A stretch of DNA of 16,811 bases from Ruminococcus flavefaciens (GTDB lineage: Bacteria > Bacillota > Clostridia > Oscillospirales > Ruminococcaceae): the NCBI GenBank assembly GCA_002348905.1, contig DEBW01000077.1, positions 10,206-27,016 on the forward strand. Reading direction: 5' to 3'. The notes below the pieces were generated by a model. The model was given only the letters and a program-made list of their open reading frames with translations. It was not told the DNA's origin and did no database searches. Shown piece by piece: positions 1 through 7,086 of this stretch (position 1 is the stretch's first letter; every line of letters starts with the position of its first letter). The position numbers and the translations under genes are program-made.

Positions 1-1230
1 TACGACAATGCTCCTTACTACAAGCGTTCATTTGATGAGGCTGGCGTTAAGCCGGAGGACATCAAGACACTCAAAGATATTGAGAAATTCCCTTTCATCA
101 ACAAAAAAACTCAGCGTGACACTCAGGGCGTAGGCTCTTTCCTTGGTGAGCTTGCTGCTGTACCTGAGGAAGATGTAGTATTCATCTCGACTTCATCTGG
201 TTCTACCGGCGTTCCTACAATGAGCCCGTTCACAAAGAAGGACTTCGACGAATTTCAGGACACTGAGAGCCGCTGGTTCTGGCAGATAGGAATGAGACCA
301 AATGACCGCTATGTACACGCTCTCAACTTCTCACTCTATGTCGGAGGTCCTGACGTAATAGGCGCTCAGAACCTCGGAGCTTTATGTATCTGGGGCGGTA
401 CACTCCCAAGCGAAAGACTTCTTTTCATACTCAAGACCTACAAGCCAACTATCATCTGGACTTCTCCTTCCTACGCATGGCAGCTCGGTGAAAAAGCTCT
501 CAAGGCTGGTTACGATCCGAAGAAGGACTTCAACATCAAGAAGATAATCGTTGCCGGTGAGCTTGGCGGCTCTATCGACGCTACAAGAAAGGCTATCGAG
601 GAAATATGGGGAGCTGAAGTATTCGACTTCTACGGTCTTTCTGATATATTCGGCGCTTGCGCTGCACAGTGCGAATACCATGACGGTCTTCACATCGCTG
701 AGAACCACATCCTCGTTGAAACTGTAGATATCCACACAGGTGAAGTTCTTGAACCAGGTCAGACAGGTGAGCTTGTATTCACAACTCTCCGCAAGCACGC
801 AAGACCTCTCATCCGCTTCAAGACAGGCGATATCGGACGTATCGACACTACAAAGTGCAAATGCGGACGTACTCACGGAAGGATCAGCATCCTCGGCAGA
901 AAGGACGATATGTTCATCGTTTCAGCTGTTAACGTATTCCCAAGCGATATCGAAGCTGTTATCCGTGAGCAGAGCGACCTTACCGGCGAATACCTCATCC
1001 GTATCTTTGAGAAGGACTTCACAAGCAAGTATGCAGTTGAAGTTGAGAAGGCATCCGGAGTTTCAAAGGATGACGAAACAGTTGCAGCAGAAGTATCCGC
1101 AGCTCTTAAAGCTCGTATCGGCGTTAAGCCTGCAAAGGTAATAGTTCATCCGGACGGCGGACTTAATACACGTTCAGAGCACAAGTCAAGACGTGTTATC
1201 GACGAGAGAAATATTGACTACAATATATAA
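1..1230 (+). CDS. paaK: Phenylacetate-CoA ligase-like AMP-forming enzyme (5' end missing)
   Basis: The frame is open from base 1 to the TAA at 1228-1230, giving 409 visible residues. PaaK proteins are usually about 430-440 residues, so roughly 25 N-terminal residues lie outside the window; the ATG at 218-220 is internal. The adenylate-forming P-loop SSGSTGVPT is at visible residues 65-73. It is followed by a YGLSD motif near residue 211, an FKTGD motif, a CKCGRTHGRI stretch, and a C-terminal SEHKSRRVIDER segment holding the likely catalytic lysine. The family activates phenylacetate or related aryl acids to CoA thioesters through an acyl-adenylate in the cytoplasm. In anaerobes it often works beside indolepyruvate:ferredoxin oxidoreductase, but any such partner would lie upstream, out of view. 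The substrate cannot be read from the sequence. Confidence 0.9.
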   Translation, partial: YDNAPYYKRSFDEAGVKPEDIKTLKDIEKFPFINKKTQRDTQGVGSFLGELAAVPEEDVVFISTSSGSTGVPTMSPFTKKDFDEFQDTESRWFWQIGMRPNDRYVHALNFSLYVGGPDVIGAQNLGALCIWGGTLPSERLLFILKTYKPTIIWTSPSYAWQLGEKALKAGYDPKKDFNIKKIIVAGELGGSIDATRKAIEEIWGAEVFDFYGLSDIFGACAAQCEYHDGLHIAENHILVETVDIHTGEVLEPGQTGELVFTTLRKHARPLIRFKTGDIGRIDTTKCKCGRTHGRISILGRKDDMFIVSAVNVFPSDIEAVIREQSDLTGEYLIRIFEKDFTSKYAVEVEKASGVSKDDETVAAEVSAALKARIGVKPAKVIVHPDGGLNTRSEHKSRRVIDERNIDYNI

Positions 1231-1254
1231 TAATGTTATAATATAAGAGATGAT

Positions 1255-1317
1255 TGTAGGGGCTGATGCCTACATCAGCCCGTAAAAATCGGGGCGATGT
1301 GGGCATCGCCCCCTACA
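1255..1317. repeat. Nested inverted-repeat element with two inner hairpins
   Basis: The ends are TGTAGGGG (1255-1262) and CCCCTACA (1310-1317), a perfect 8-bp terminal inverted repeat. Inside are two hairpins: GGGCTGATG/CATCAGCCC (1260-1268 and 1273-1281) and GGGGCGATG/CATCGCCCC (1291-1299 and 1304-1312). The two stems share the GCGATG/GCTGATG theme. On the minus strand the second hairpin is followed by GATTTTTACG, so it could also end rqcP transcripts. The element sits in the convergent gap between paaK and rqcP. It looks like a small dispersed palindromic (REP- or MITE-like) repeat; copy number cannot be judged from one window. Confidence 0.75.
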
Positions 1318-1336
1318 TATTATAGTCACTAATAAC

Positions 1337-1579
1337 TTATTCGATAACGGTGTAGTTATCCGCTGCATTTTCCTTGGTAGCGTGCTCGGTAACGCTGAGC
1401 ACCTTTACCTTCAGCGGACGCGTACCCATATTTATCTCGATGATATCGCCGACCTTTACGTCGTAAGACGCTCTTGCGACTTTGCCGTTTACGACTATCT
1501 TTTCAGCGTCGCAGGCTTCGTTTGCAACGGTGCGGCGTTTGATAAGGCGTGTGACTTTGAGGTATTTATCAAGTCTCAT
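1337..1579 (-). CDS. rqcP: S4-domain ribosome quality-control protein RqcP (YabO)
   Basis: This 80-residue protein begins MRLDKYLKVTRLIKRRTVAN, which closely matches the N-terminus I recall for Bacillus subtilis YabO/RqcP, and it keeps the DVKVGDIIEI segment of the S4 fold. RqcP binds the obstructed 50S subunit with peptidyl-tRNA and works with RqcH to add C-terminal alanine tails to stalled nascent chains. The basic RLIKRR patch is the expected RNA-binding surface. The start is supported by an AGGAGG site about five bases upstream. It lies downstream of hup and mazG; B. subtilis likewise has yabN (mazG-like) next to yabO. A hairpin terminator in the hup-rqcP gap suggests rqcP is expressed by partial read-through. 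Confidence 0.93.
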   Translation of the reverse strand: MRLDKYLKVTRLIKRRTVANEACDAEKIVVNGKVARASYDVKVGDIIEINMGTRPLKVKVLSVTEHATKENAADNYTVIE

Positions 1580-1594
1580 AGTATCCTCCTTCTG

Positions 1595-1621
1595 AAAAAG
1601 GGGCGGAAGATACCGCCCCTT
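1595..1621 (-). terminator. Intrinsic terminator or attenuator between hup and rqcP
   Basis: The arms AAGGGGCGG (1598-1606) and CCGCCCCTT (1613-1621) make a 9-bp GC-rich stem with a 6-base loop. On the minus strand the stem is followed by TTT, giving a TTTTT run that includes the stem end. It begins five bases after the hup stop and ends just before the rqcP ribosome binding site. It probably ends most mazG-hup transcripts and lowers rqcP expression relative to hup. Confidence 0.8.
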
Positions 1622-1625
1622 GATA

Positions 1626-1901
1626 TTACTTGTTGATAGATTCCTTGAGAGCCTTGCCTGCCTTGAAAGCTGGTGCCTTGCTTGGAGGGCAAACCATCTT
1701 CTCCTTAGTCTTAGGATTGATGCAGGTCTTTTCGCCTCTCTGACGAACCTCGAATGTACCGAAGCCAGTGATAGAAACCTTCTCGCCGTTTACGAGAGCT
1801 TCTTCGATAGCTGCGAGTGTAGCTTCGAGAGCGGAAGCAGCGTCTTTCTTAGTGCAGTTAGCTTTATCAGCGATAGAATTGATGAGTTCAGTTTTAGTCA
1901 T
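1626..1901 (-). CDS. hup: HU-family nucleoid-associated DNA-binding protein
   Basis: The 91-residue protein starts MTKTELINSIADKA, carries the family signature GFGTFEVRQR at residues 46-55, and ends with the SKAPAFKAGKALKE segment after the beta-arm. HU homodimers bind and bend DNA with little sequence preference and compact the nucleoid. I chose the ATG at 1901 rather than the in-frame one at 1952: it has a GGAGG site nine bases upstream and gives the normal HU length of about 90 residues. The start overlaps the 3' end of mazG by 8 bases (ATGACTAA), and its ribosome binding site lies inside mazG, so translation is probably coupled. Cys60 and Cys71 flank the arm, which is unusual because many HU proteins have few or no cysteines. 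Confidence 0.95.
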   Translation of the reverse strand: MTKTELINSIADKANCTKKDAASALEATLAAIEEALVNGEKVSITGFGTFEVRQRGEKTCINPKTKEKMVCPPSKAPAFKAGKALKESINK

Positions 1902-2712
1902 TGTTTTTTTCCTCCGAAATAATTTTCTTAGCCTTATCCCAGTAAATATCAAGCTCCTCGATAGGAAGCTCCTTCATGTCAAAGCCCTCAGCTTTTGTCA
2001 GTTCTTCTGTAACAGCAAAGCGTCTGATGAATTTATCAGTAGATGCTTTGAGGGCAAGTTCTGCGTTTACGCCGAGATGTCTTGCAGCATTAACGCAGGA
2101 GAAGAGCAGATCGCCCATTTCCTCCTCGATATTTTCTGCATTGCCTTCAGCGACAGCTTTTTCAAGTTCAGCTTTTTCATTGTCTATGCAAGCCATAGCA
2201 TCGGCAGCATTGCGGAAGTCCACACCTGCCCGCATAGCTCTTTTGCCGACTTTCTGAGCTCGCATGAGTGACGGCAGAGACTTTGCGACCTGTTCAAGGG
2301 TATCGGTATAGGTTTCCTGTCCCTTTTCGTCCATTTTAATAGCGTCCCAGTTTTTCAGTACATCCGCAGTAGTATCGGCTTTAACTTCGCCGAAAACGTG
2401 TGGATGACGGAGAATGAGCTTTTTGCAGATCTCATCGCATACGTCGTCGAAAACGAAAGAACCCGTTTCCTCCTCGATCCTGCAATGGAAAACGACCTGC
2501 AAGAGTACGTCGCCCAATTCTTCTCTGAGCAGAGCAGTATCTTTAAGGTCAATAGCTTCTACAGCCTCGCAGGTCTCCTCGATGAAGTCACTTCTGATAG
2601 ACTCGTGAGTCTGTTCTCTGTCCCAGGGACAGCCGCCTTCGCTGCGGAGAAGTCTGACGATATCGAGAAGGTCATTGATGTTGTATTTATCCTTTTGCTG
2701 ATATTCTACCAT
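1894..2712 (-). CDS. mazG: Nucleoside triphosphate pyrophosphohydrolase MazG
   Basis: At 272 residues this is close to the usual two-domain MazG length of about 260. The N-terminal GGCPWDREQTHESIR motif (26-40), the metal-binding EETCE (45-49) and EELGD (64-68), and LRHPHVFG (101-108) are all present. A second MazG domain shows EEEMGD at 196-201. The enzyme hydrolyses NTPs, including non-canonical ones, to NMP and pyrophosphate, needs Mg2+, and helps clean the nucleotide pool. The start has a GAGGAG site 11 bases upstream and a candidate promoter some 60 bases upstream. It is the first gene of a mazG-hup-rqcP unit. B. subtilis YabN fuses MazG to an N-terminal methylase-like domain; that domain is absent here. 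Confidence 0.94.
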   Translation of the reverse strand: MVEYQQKDKYNINDLLDIVRLLRSEGGCPWDREQTHESIRSDFIEETCEAVEAIDLKDTALLREELGDVLLQVVFHCRIEEETGSFVFDDVCDEICKKLILRHPHVFGEVKADTTADVLKNWDAIKMDEKGQETYTDTLEQVAKSLPSLMRAQKVGKRAMRAGVDFRNAADAMACIDNEKAELEKAVAEGNAENIEEEMGDLLFSCVNAARHLGVNAELALKASTDKFIRRFAVTEELTKAEGFDMKELPIEELDIYWDKAKKIISEEKNND

Positions 2713-2770
2713 AGGAAAAGCACTCCTCTAATAATACCCTATATTTCGACAAAAATCAATAAAAAACCAC

Positions 2771-2799
2771 AATATTTTAAGATTCTGCATTTATGTCAA
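2771..2799 (-). promoter_or_regulatory. Candidate promoter for mazG-hup-rqcP
   Basis: Read on the minus strand, a perfect TTGACA -35 (2799-2794) is followed after 17 bases by AATATT (2776-2771), which matches TATAAT at four of six positions. It lies about 60 bases before the mazG start and downstream of the trpS hairpin. Confidence 0.5.
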
Positions 2800-2850
2800 A
2801 ATGATAGGTGATGAATCAAGAAAATTTGTTTATTTTGATGTTTCAAGAGA

Positions 2851-2880
2851 ATGCCGCACAAAGCTTTCTTTGTGCGGTAT
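2851..2880 (-). terminator. Hairpin downstream of trpS, probable terminator without a U-tract
   Basis: CCGCACAAAG (2854-2863) pairs with CTTTGTGCGG (2868-2877) around a 4-base loop. Pairing extends to 13 bp if one G.T wobble is allowed. It begins about 20 bases after the trpS stop. The following minus-strand sequence, CATTCTCTTG, is not T-rich, so the terminator would be weak or this is an RNA-stabilising hairpin. Confidence 0.55.
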
Positions 2881-2900
2881 CTCGTTATATATGTGTAATT

Positions 2901-3902
2901 TTATATAGGTCTGTCAACGAAGCCGACCTTGTGATAAACCTTGGAAATGATGCGGCTTGATATTTTCATAGCCTTTTCAGCGCCCTTAGTGTAGCACTCC
3001 TTGAGGTAAGCCTTGTCAGAGATAAGGCGGTCGAATTCAGTGCGGACAGGTTCGAGGCTGTCAGCAACAGCTTCACCTACAGCGAGTTTGAAGTCGCCGT
3101 AGCCCTTTCCGGCAAATTCAGCCTCGATAGAAGCGTAGTCCTTGCCGGTAACGCATGAGTATATCGACATAAGGTTGTTTATGCCGTCCTTGCCCTCACG
3201 GTAAGCAACTTCTGCTTCGCTGTCGGTAACAGCTCTCTTGAATTTGCGGATAATGGTATCCTTATCGTCGAGTATCAGTATGCAAGCGTTAGGGTTCTCG
3301 TCAGACTTGGACATTTTCTTTGTCGGATCCTGAAGAGACATTATCTTAGCGCCGACTTCTGTTATGTAAGGCTCAGGGAGCTTGAAGAAGTCGCCGTAGC
3401 GCTGATTGAAGCGCTGAGCGATATTTCTTGCGAGTTCAAGGTGCTGTTTCTGGTCAACGCCTACAGGTACGAGGTCTGCGTTATATGCGAGGATATCGGC
3501 AGCCATAAGAGACGGGTAGGTGAAAAGACCAGCGTTTACATCGTCAGGATGTTTCTGGCTCTTGTCCTTGAACTGTGTCATACGTGAAAGTTCGCCGAAC
3601 TGTGTGTTGCAGCAGAGTACCCAGTTGAGGTCAGCGTGGGTATGAGCGTGGCTCTGTATGAAGAGTATGGACTTTTCAGGGTTAATACCGCAAGCCATGA
3701 GCAGAGCGTAGCCTGCAAGAGTGTTCTGACGGAGCTTTGCCGGCTCTTGCTTTACAGTGATAGCGTGGAGGTCAGCAACGCAATACATACAATTGTACTC
3801 ATCCTGGAGAGGTCCCCAGTTTCTTACAGCACCGATGTAGTTGCCGAGAGTGAATGTGCCGGTAGGCTGTATAGCGCTGAATATGAGCTTTTTATCTTCC
3901 AT
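2901..3902 (-). CDS. trpS: Tryptophanyl-tRNA synthetase
   Basis: This class I aminoacyl-tRNA synthetase has 333 residues, a normal TrpRS length. The ATP-binding HIGH-equivalent reads TLGN (18-21) within PTGTFTLGNYIGA; Thr in place of His is usual in this family. The second ATP-binding motif KMSKS is at 196-200. The AGLFTYPSLMAADIL and VPVGVDQKQHLEL segments, typical of bacterial TrpRS, are also clear. It charges tRNA-Trp with tryptophan. The start has an AAGGAG site 11 bases upstream that overlaps the stop of the upstream 170-residue gene, leaving only a 14-base gap, so the two are co-transcribed. I see no T-box leader before trpS or at the head of the unit; in many Firmicutes trpS is T-box controlled. 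Confidence 0.97.
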   Translation of the reverse strand: MEDKKLIFSAIQPTGTFTLGNYIGAVRNWGPLQDEYNCMYCVADLHAITVKQEPAKLRQNTLAGYALLMACGINPEKSILFIQSHAHTHADLNWVLCCNTQFGELSRMTQFKDKSQKHPDDVNAGLFTYPSLMAADILAYNADLVPVGVDQKQHLELARNIAQRFNQRYGDFFKLPEPYITEVGAKIMSLQDPTKKMSKSDENPNACILILDDKDTIIRKFKRAVTDSEAEVAYREGKDGINNLMSIYSCVTGKDYASIEAEFAGKGYGDFKLAVGEAVADSLEPVRTEFDRLISDKAYLKECYTKGAEKAMKISSRIISKVYHKVGFVDRPI

Positions 3903-3916
3903 TTGAAAAGGACTCC

Positions 3917-4429
3917 TTATCTGTTCTTCTGAGCTTCAGCTGCATCCTTGAGCTGGCAGTTTCTGAGCTCAGCAAGAACACGCTGATAGAGTACGTATAC
4001 AGTACGCATCTCAGTCTCTGTCTCAGGGATAACGCCCGGACGGAATTCAGCCTTGTAGATGCCGCCCTTTGTGAGGAGGTATACGAACTGTGTCTTTCCT
4101 CTTGGGAGGTCGAACTGCTTTGTAAGCTCAGCCTTTTTAACGAGCTGGCTGGAATTAGCAACGAGGTTGTGAGCAGCCTGTACGAGGTTTCTGTACTTCT
4201 GAGAAGCTCCTGTGTACTCGCCGCCGTTGTTGAAGTAGAGGTTAGCAGCGCCGTTGATGAAGCATACCATAGTTGTGAGAACATTGTTAGGCATAGGGAT
4301 GTCGATAACAACGCCGTAAACGTCATCTCTCTTGAAGCTTCCGTCGAAGAACTTAACAGGGAAGCTGAGAGCCTGTCCTCTTGTCATGAGGTATTTCTGA
4401 GTAACTGGATATCTGTCTGTAGTAGCCAT
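3917..4429 (-). CDS. Protein of unknown function, 170 residues
   Basis: I do not recognise this family. The frame is supported by an AAGGAAA ribosome binding site before the ATG, a normal amino-acid mix, and tight packing (14 bases) against trpS. It has no signal peptide or membrane segment, so it is probably cytoplasmic. Visible features are a hydrophobic VYGVVIDIPMPNN strand region, an ANLYFNNGGEYTGAS segment rich in Gly/Asn (about residues 62-76), a helical NLVQAAHNLVANSSQLVKKA stretch, and a LPRGKTQFVYLLTKGG strand pair. Alternation of strands and one long helix is compatible with a small alpha/beta sensor-like (roadblock or longin) fold, but this is only an idea. The C-terminus is polar and basic. 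Position suggests constitutive expression with the aminotransferase and trpS. Confidence 0.8.
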   Translation of the reverse strand: MATTDRYPVTQKYLMTRGQALSFPVKFFDGSFKRDDVYGVVIDIPMPNNVLTTMVCFINGAANLYFNNGGEYTGASQKYRNLVQAAHNLVANSSQLVKKAELTKQFDLPRGKTQFVYLLTKGGIYKAEFRPGVIPETETEMRTVYVLYQRVLAELRNCQLKDAAEAQKNR

Positions 4430-4480
4430 GATTAGTATTTCCTTTCAGTTTATAATTTTGATTTATACAGCAATGCCGTA

Positions 4481-5674
4481 TCAGTCGAGCATCTCTCTTG
4501 TCATGCGGGCGAGTATTTCCATACCCTTTTCGATCTGCTCGTTTGTAGGTGTTGAGTAGTTGAGGCGGAATGAGTGGCTTACCTCGTTCTCCTTGATGTT
4601 GAAGGAGTTGCCCGGAACGACTGCGATCTTGTATTCCTGTACAGCCTTTGTGCAGAAAGCGTTCATGTCGCAGTCATCAGGGAGAGTACACCATATGAAA
4701 AGTCCGCCCTGTGGACGTATGTAGCTTATCTTCTTGGAGAAGCCGTTCTCGATATAGCTGCACATGAGGTCGCACTTCTTTCTGTAGATGTCACGGAGCT
4801 TGTTGAAGTGAGCTTCACGGTCAACAGTAGTCATGAATCTGTGAGAAACGACCTGTGCCCATATATTTGAGTGAACGTCTGATACCTGCTTGCATACGAC
4901 TATCTTCTGTATGATAGGAGCAGGAGCAGATACATAGCCTGTTCTGAATCCGGAGGATATGAGCTTTGAGAATGTGCTGGAGTAGATAACTCTGCCCTCA
5001 GTATCAAGGCTCTTGATAGTAGGAACGTTCTCGCCGGCAAAGCGGAGTTCACCGTATGGATCGTCTTCGAGGATAATGAAGTCGTACTTGCAGGCAAGCT
5101 CGTATACAGCCTTGCGCTTTGCGAGAGACATTGTACGTCCTGTAGGATTCTGGAAGTTAGGTATAAGATAGAGTATCTTAACGTTTGGCTGAGTTTTAAG
5201 AGCTTCTTCGAGCTTTTCGATGTTTATGCCGTCGTCGTCCATATCAACGCCAACGAGGTTAACGTTGTAGGAACGGAAAGCATTGAGAGAACCGATAAAG
5301 CTTGGAGACTCGCAGAGGAGAGTATCTCCCTCGTTGAGGAGCACCTTACATGAAAGTTCATTAGCCTGCTGACCGCCGGAGGTGATGATAAGGTCATCGA
5401 ACTCCTTATGGAAGCAGCCCTTCTGTGTCATCCATTCTTTCAGGAATTCACGAAGGGGAGTATAACCCTCAGTAACGCTGTACTGGAGAGCAAGGATAGG
5501 GTCATCACGGAGCAGCTCTGCTGATATCTCAGCTATTTTTTCCTTAGGGAAAGCCTCAGGAGCTGGATTTCCTGCTGCGAAGGAAATGACCTCAGGGTCA
5601 GCGGTGAATTTAAGTATCTCTCTGATAGCAGAAGCTTTCAGACCGCTGACTTTATCGGAAAATTTATATTCCAT
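4481..5674 (-). CDS. PLP-dependent class I/II aminotransferase (2-aminoadipate/aromatic type)
   Basis: This 397-residue fold-type I aminotransferase keeps the family residues: NPTG at 176-179, an EDDPYGELRF segment at 203-212 with the PLP-contacting Asp and Tyr, the Schiff-base Lys237 in YSSTFSK, Arg244 in GFRTGY, and the substrate-carboxylate Arg370 in SFRLNYS. Its closest look is to the LysN/ARO8-like group (2-aminoadipate or broad aromatic and branched-chain aminotransferases), and to the catalytic half of MocR regulators without the DNA-binding domain. It moves an amino group between an amino acid and 2-oxoglutarate. The exact substrate cannot be assigned. A strong promoter lies immediately upstream. 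The unknown gene and trpS follow after 51 and 14 bases, so it may head a three-gene unit. The ribosome binding site (GAAAGG, about 13 bases away) is modest. Confidence 0.92.
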   Translation of the reverse strand: MEYKFSDKVSGLKASAIREILKFTADPEVISFAAGNPAPEAFPKEKIAEISAELLRDDPILALQYSVTEGYTPLREFLKEWMTQKGCFHKEFDDLIITSGGQQANELSCKVLLNEGDTLLCESPSFIGSLNAFRSYNVNLVGVDMDDDGINIEKLEEALKTQPNVKILYLIPNFQNPTGRTMSLAKRKAVYELACKYDFIILEDDPYGELRFAGENVPTIKSLDTEGRVIYSSTFSKLISSGFRTGYVSAPAPIIQKIVVCKQVSDVHSNIWAQVVSHRFMTTVDREAHFNKLRDIYRKKCDLMCSYIENGFSKKISYIRPQGGLFIWCTLPDDCDMNAFCTKAVQEYKIAVVPGNSFNIKENEVSHSFRLNYSTPTNEQIEKGMEILARMTREMLD

Positions 5675-5711
5675 AAAGTATGACCAGCCTTTCTATTATG
5701 TTTTGCAGCAT

Positions 5712-5740
5712 ATTATATATGCCGCATTGACCATTGTCAA
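5712..5740 (-). promoter_or_regulatory. Consensus sigma-A promoter for the aminotransferase-unknown-trpS unit
   Basis: On the minus strand, TTGACA (5740-5735), a 17-base spacer and TATAAT (5717-5712) form a perfect consensus promoter 38 bases before the aminotransferase start. The -35 box is half of a dyad: TTGAC (5727-5731) and GTCAA (5736-5740) are separated by four bases, which could be an operator. Confidence 0.88.
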
Positions 5741-5851
5741 AAGTAAAAATGCAATAAGCCAATTAACATTATACCACATTCTGCAATAAACTGCAATAAT
5801 TTTTTGAAAAATAATCACAAAAATCAATAGTTTTTCCGTTTGAATGGCGAT

Positions 5852-5883
5852 AAAAAGAGCGTTCCGATGCACTCGGAACGCTC
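5852..5883 (-). terminator. Intrinsic terminator of the sigma/anti-sigma operon
   Basis: GAGCGTTCCGA (5857-5867) and TCGGAACGCTC (5873-5883) form an 11-bp perfect stem with a 5-base loop, followed on the minus strand by TTTTTA (5856-5851). It lies 33 bases after the stop of the membrane protein gene and is a strong rho-independent terminator. Confidence 0.93.
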
Positions 5884-5916
5884 AGTATCTATGTTAATTT
5901 CTTTTGTTTTATATTT

Positions 5917-7086
5917 TTATACTGTAGTTGTATTTTCAATGTCCTCTGCTGCGGTAGTATCTTTGGTCATAAAATAGTCTACTGCATTTCCATTTTTTTC
6001 GTTTAATAATGAACCTTTTCTGTTGGTGTAATCAATAGTGTCATCATATTCAGAACCAAAGAAACGACCTTTTGATATTCTCCACCTGCCGTCATCGCAC
6101 TTGCGGAATGTGTAGTTTTCAGCATCTATATAGGTGTGAGCATCTATTGTTCTCTTTTGTATTCTCTCCCATTCAAAGCTGTTCTCTGACACTTCATATG
6201 AACGGTTGGAAATTACCTCCGGGGGATTATTGGAATCATCATAAAAAGAGAGTTCACGTTTTTCTGCATACAGCTCACCGTTGTACTCGATCACATCCGG
6301 TATCGTTTCATCTGGAGAATTCCTTATAGTGTCACCGTCATTGAAGTCTGAGAGGTCTTCTATTTTATCAATATAAGTCATTATTTCACAGTCCGGAGTC
6401 ATATACTGTCCGAGATATTCCTTTAATTCGCTGATGCTGCCGTAATGCTCCTTGTTAAGCTTTGTATATGTTATAGGGTAGTATACAGCATCGCCTTCTA
6501 TTTTTGCGCCGATCCTGTTGTAGTAATCACTGTTGATATCTGCATATGTTTCGCCGTATACCCAGAAATTGATCGCTTCACCATCGGGAGCAAAGTTTTC
6601 ATAGAAGTTTACCTGTACCCAGCCGTCGTATACAGCGGAATACTCCTCAAATAAAGCCTTCATCTCGTCCTCGGAAAGCATAGCAGAAACTTCTGTAGCA
6701 GCTTCTGTTGCTTCTTCTGTGACTGCTTCTGTAGGTGCTTCTGAGACCACTCTTTCCTCTACCTGTGTTGACTGACCTCTGCCGGCTGAAAAATTATTGT
6801 TCATGAATGCGACAGTGCCTGCGCCGCCGAGGAGTAAAACAATAGCTGCTGCTGTGCAAAGCGGCTTGTACCATTTCGGACGGCTGTATTTCTCAACGCC
6901 GAAAGTCATTGTATCGTTGCTGTTTCCTGTTGATCTTCCTGCTTTTTCCATTTTGCTGTTATATTTCTTTTCGCTCATTTCAAATACCCTCTTTTTAGTT
7001 TCTTCGTTATCGTTTGTAAATGGGACGAGTTCTTCAATGATATCATCATCGGCATTTTTCAGTATATCAAGATCATTCTTTTTCAT
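5917..7086 (-). CDS. Single-pass membrane protein, probable anti-sigma partner with IseA-like extracytoplasmic domain
   Basis: The 389-residue protein starts at the ATG at 7086, preceded by AAGGAGG seven bases upstream. The ATG overlaps the sigma factor stop (ATGA), so the two are translationally coupled. Residues 1-75 are charged and likely cytoplasmic. One membrane helix covers about 76-96 (CTAAAIVLLLGGAGTVAFMN), followed by a Thr/Glu/Ala linker (about 107-135) and a large outside domain. That domain, with YYPITYTKL (202-210), GSISELKEYLGQYMTPDCE (216-234) and IEYNGELY (266-273), resembles the IseA family of DL-endopeptidase inhibitors; this is recognition by eye, not a search. No HxxxCxxC zinc anti-sigma motif is present in the cytoplasmic part. 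The likely role is to hold the ECF factor at the membrane and respond to an envelope signal. The longer in-frame start at 7152 lies inside the sigma gene and is unlikely. Confidence 0.8.
   Translation of the reverse strand: MKKNDLDILKNADDDIIEELVPFTNDNEETKKRVFEMSEKKYNSKMEKAGRSTGNSNDTMTFGVEKYSRPKWYKPLCTAAAIVLLLGGAGTVAFMNNNFSAGRGQSTQVEERVVSEAPTEAVTEEATEAATEVSAMLSEDEMKALFEEYSAVYDGWVQVNFYENFAPDGEAINFWVYGETYADINSDYYNRIGAKIEGDAVYYPITYTKLNKEHYGSISELKEYLGQYMTPDCEIMTYIDKIEDLSDFNDGDTIRNSPDETIPDVIEYNGELYAEKRELSFYDDSNNPPEVISNRSYEVSENSFEWERIQKRTIDAHTYIDAENYTFRKCDDGRWRISKGRFFGSEYDDTIDYTNRKGSLLNEKNGNAVDYFMTKDTTAAEDIENTTTV

Noticed and set aside
382..876. Minus-strand open frame of 164 codons inside paaK
   Set aside because: It lies fully antisense to a strongly conserved ligase gene, with cysteine/serine-rich content typical of a shadow frame and no ribosome binding site.
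3892..4326. Minus-strand open frame of 144 codons overlapping the unknown protein and trpS start
   Set aside because: It is Ser/Thr/Leu-rich and low in information, with no ribosome binding site. The alternative frame 3917-4429 has a proper site and tight spacing to trpS.
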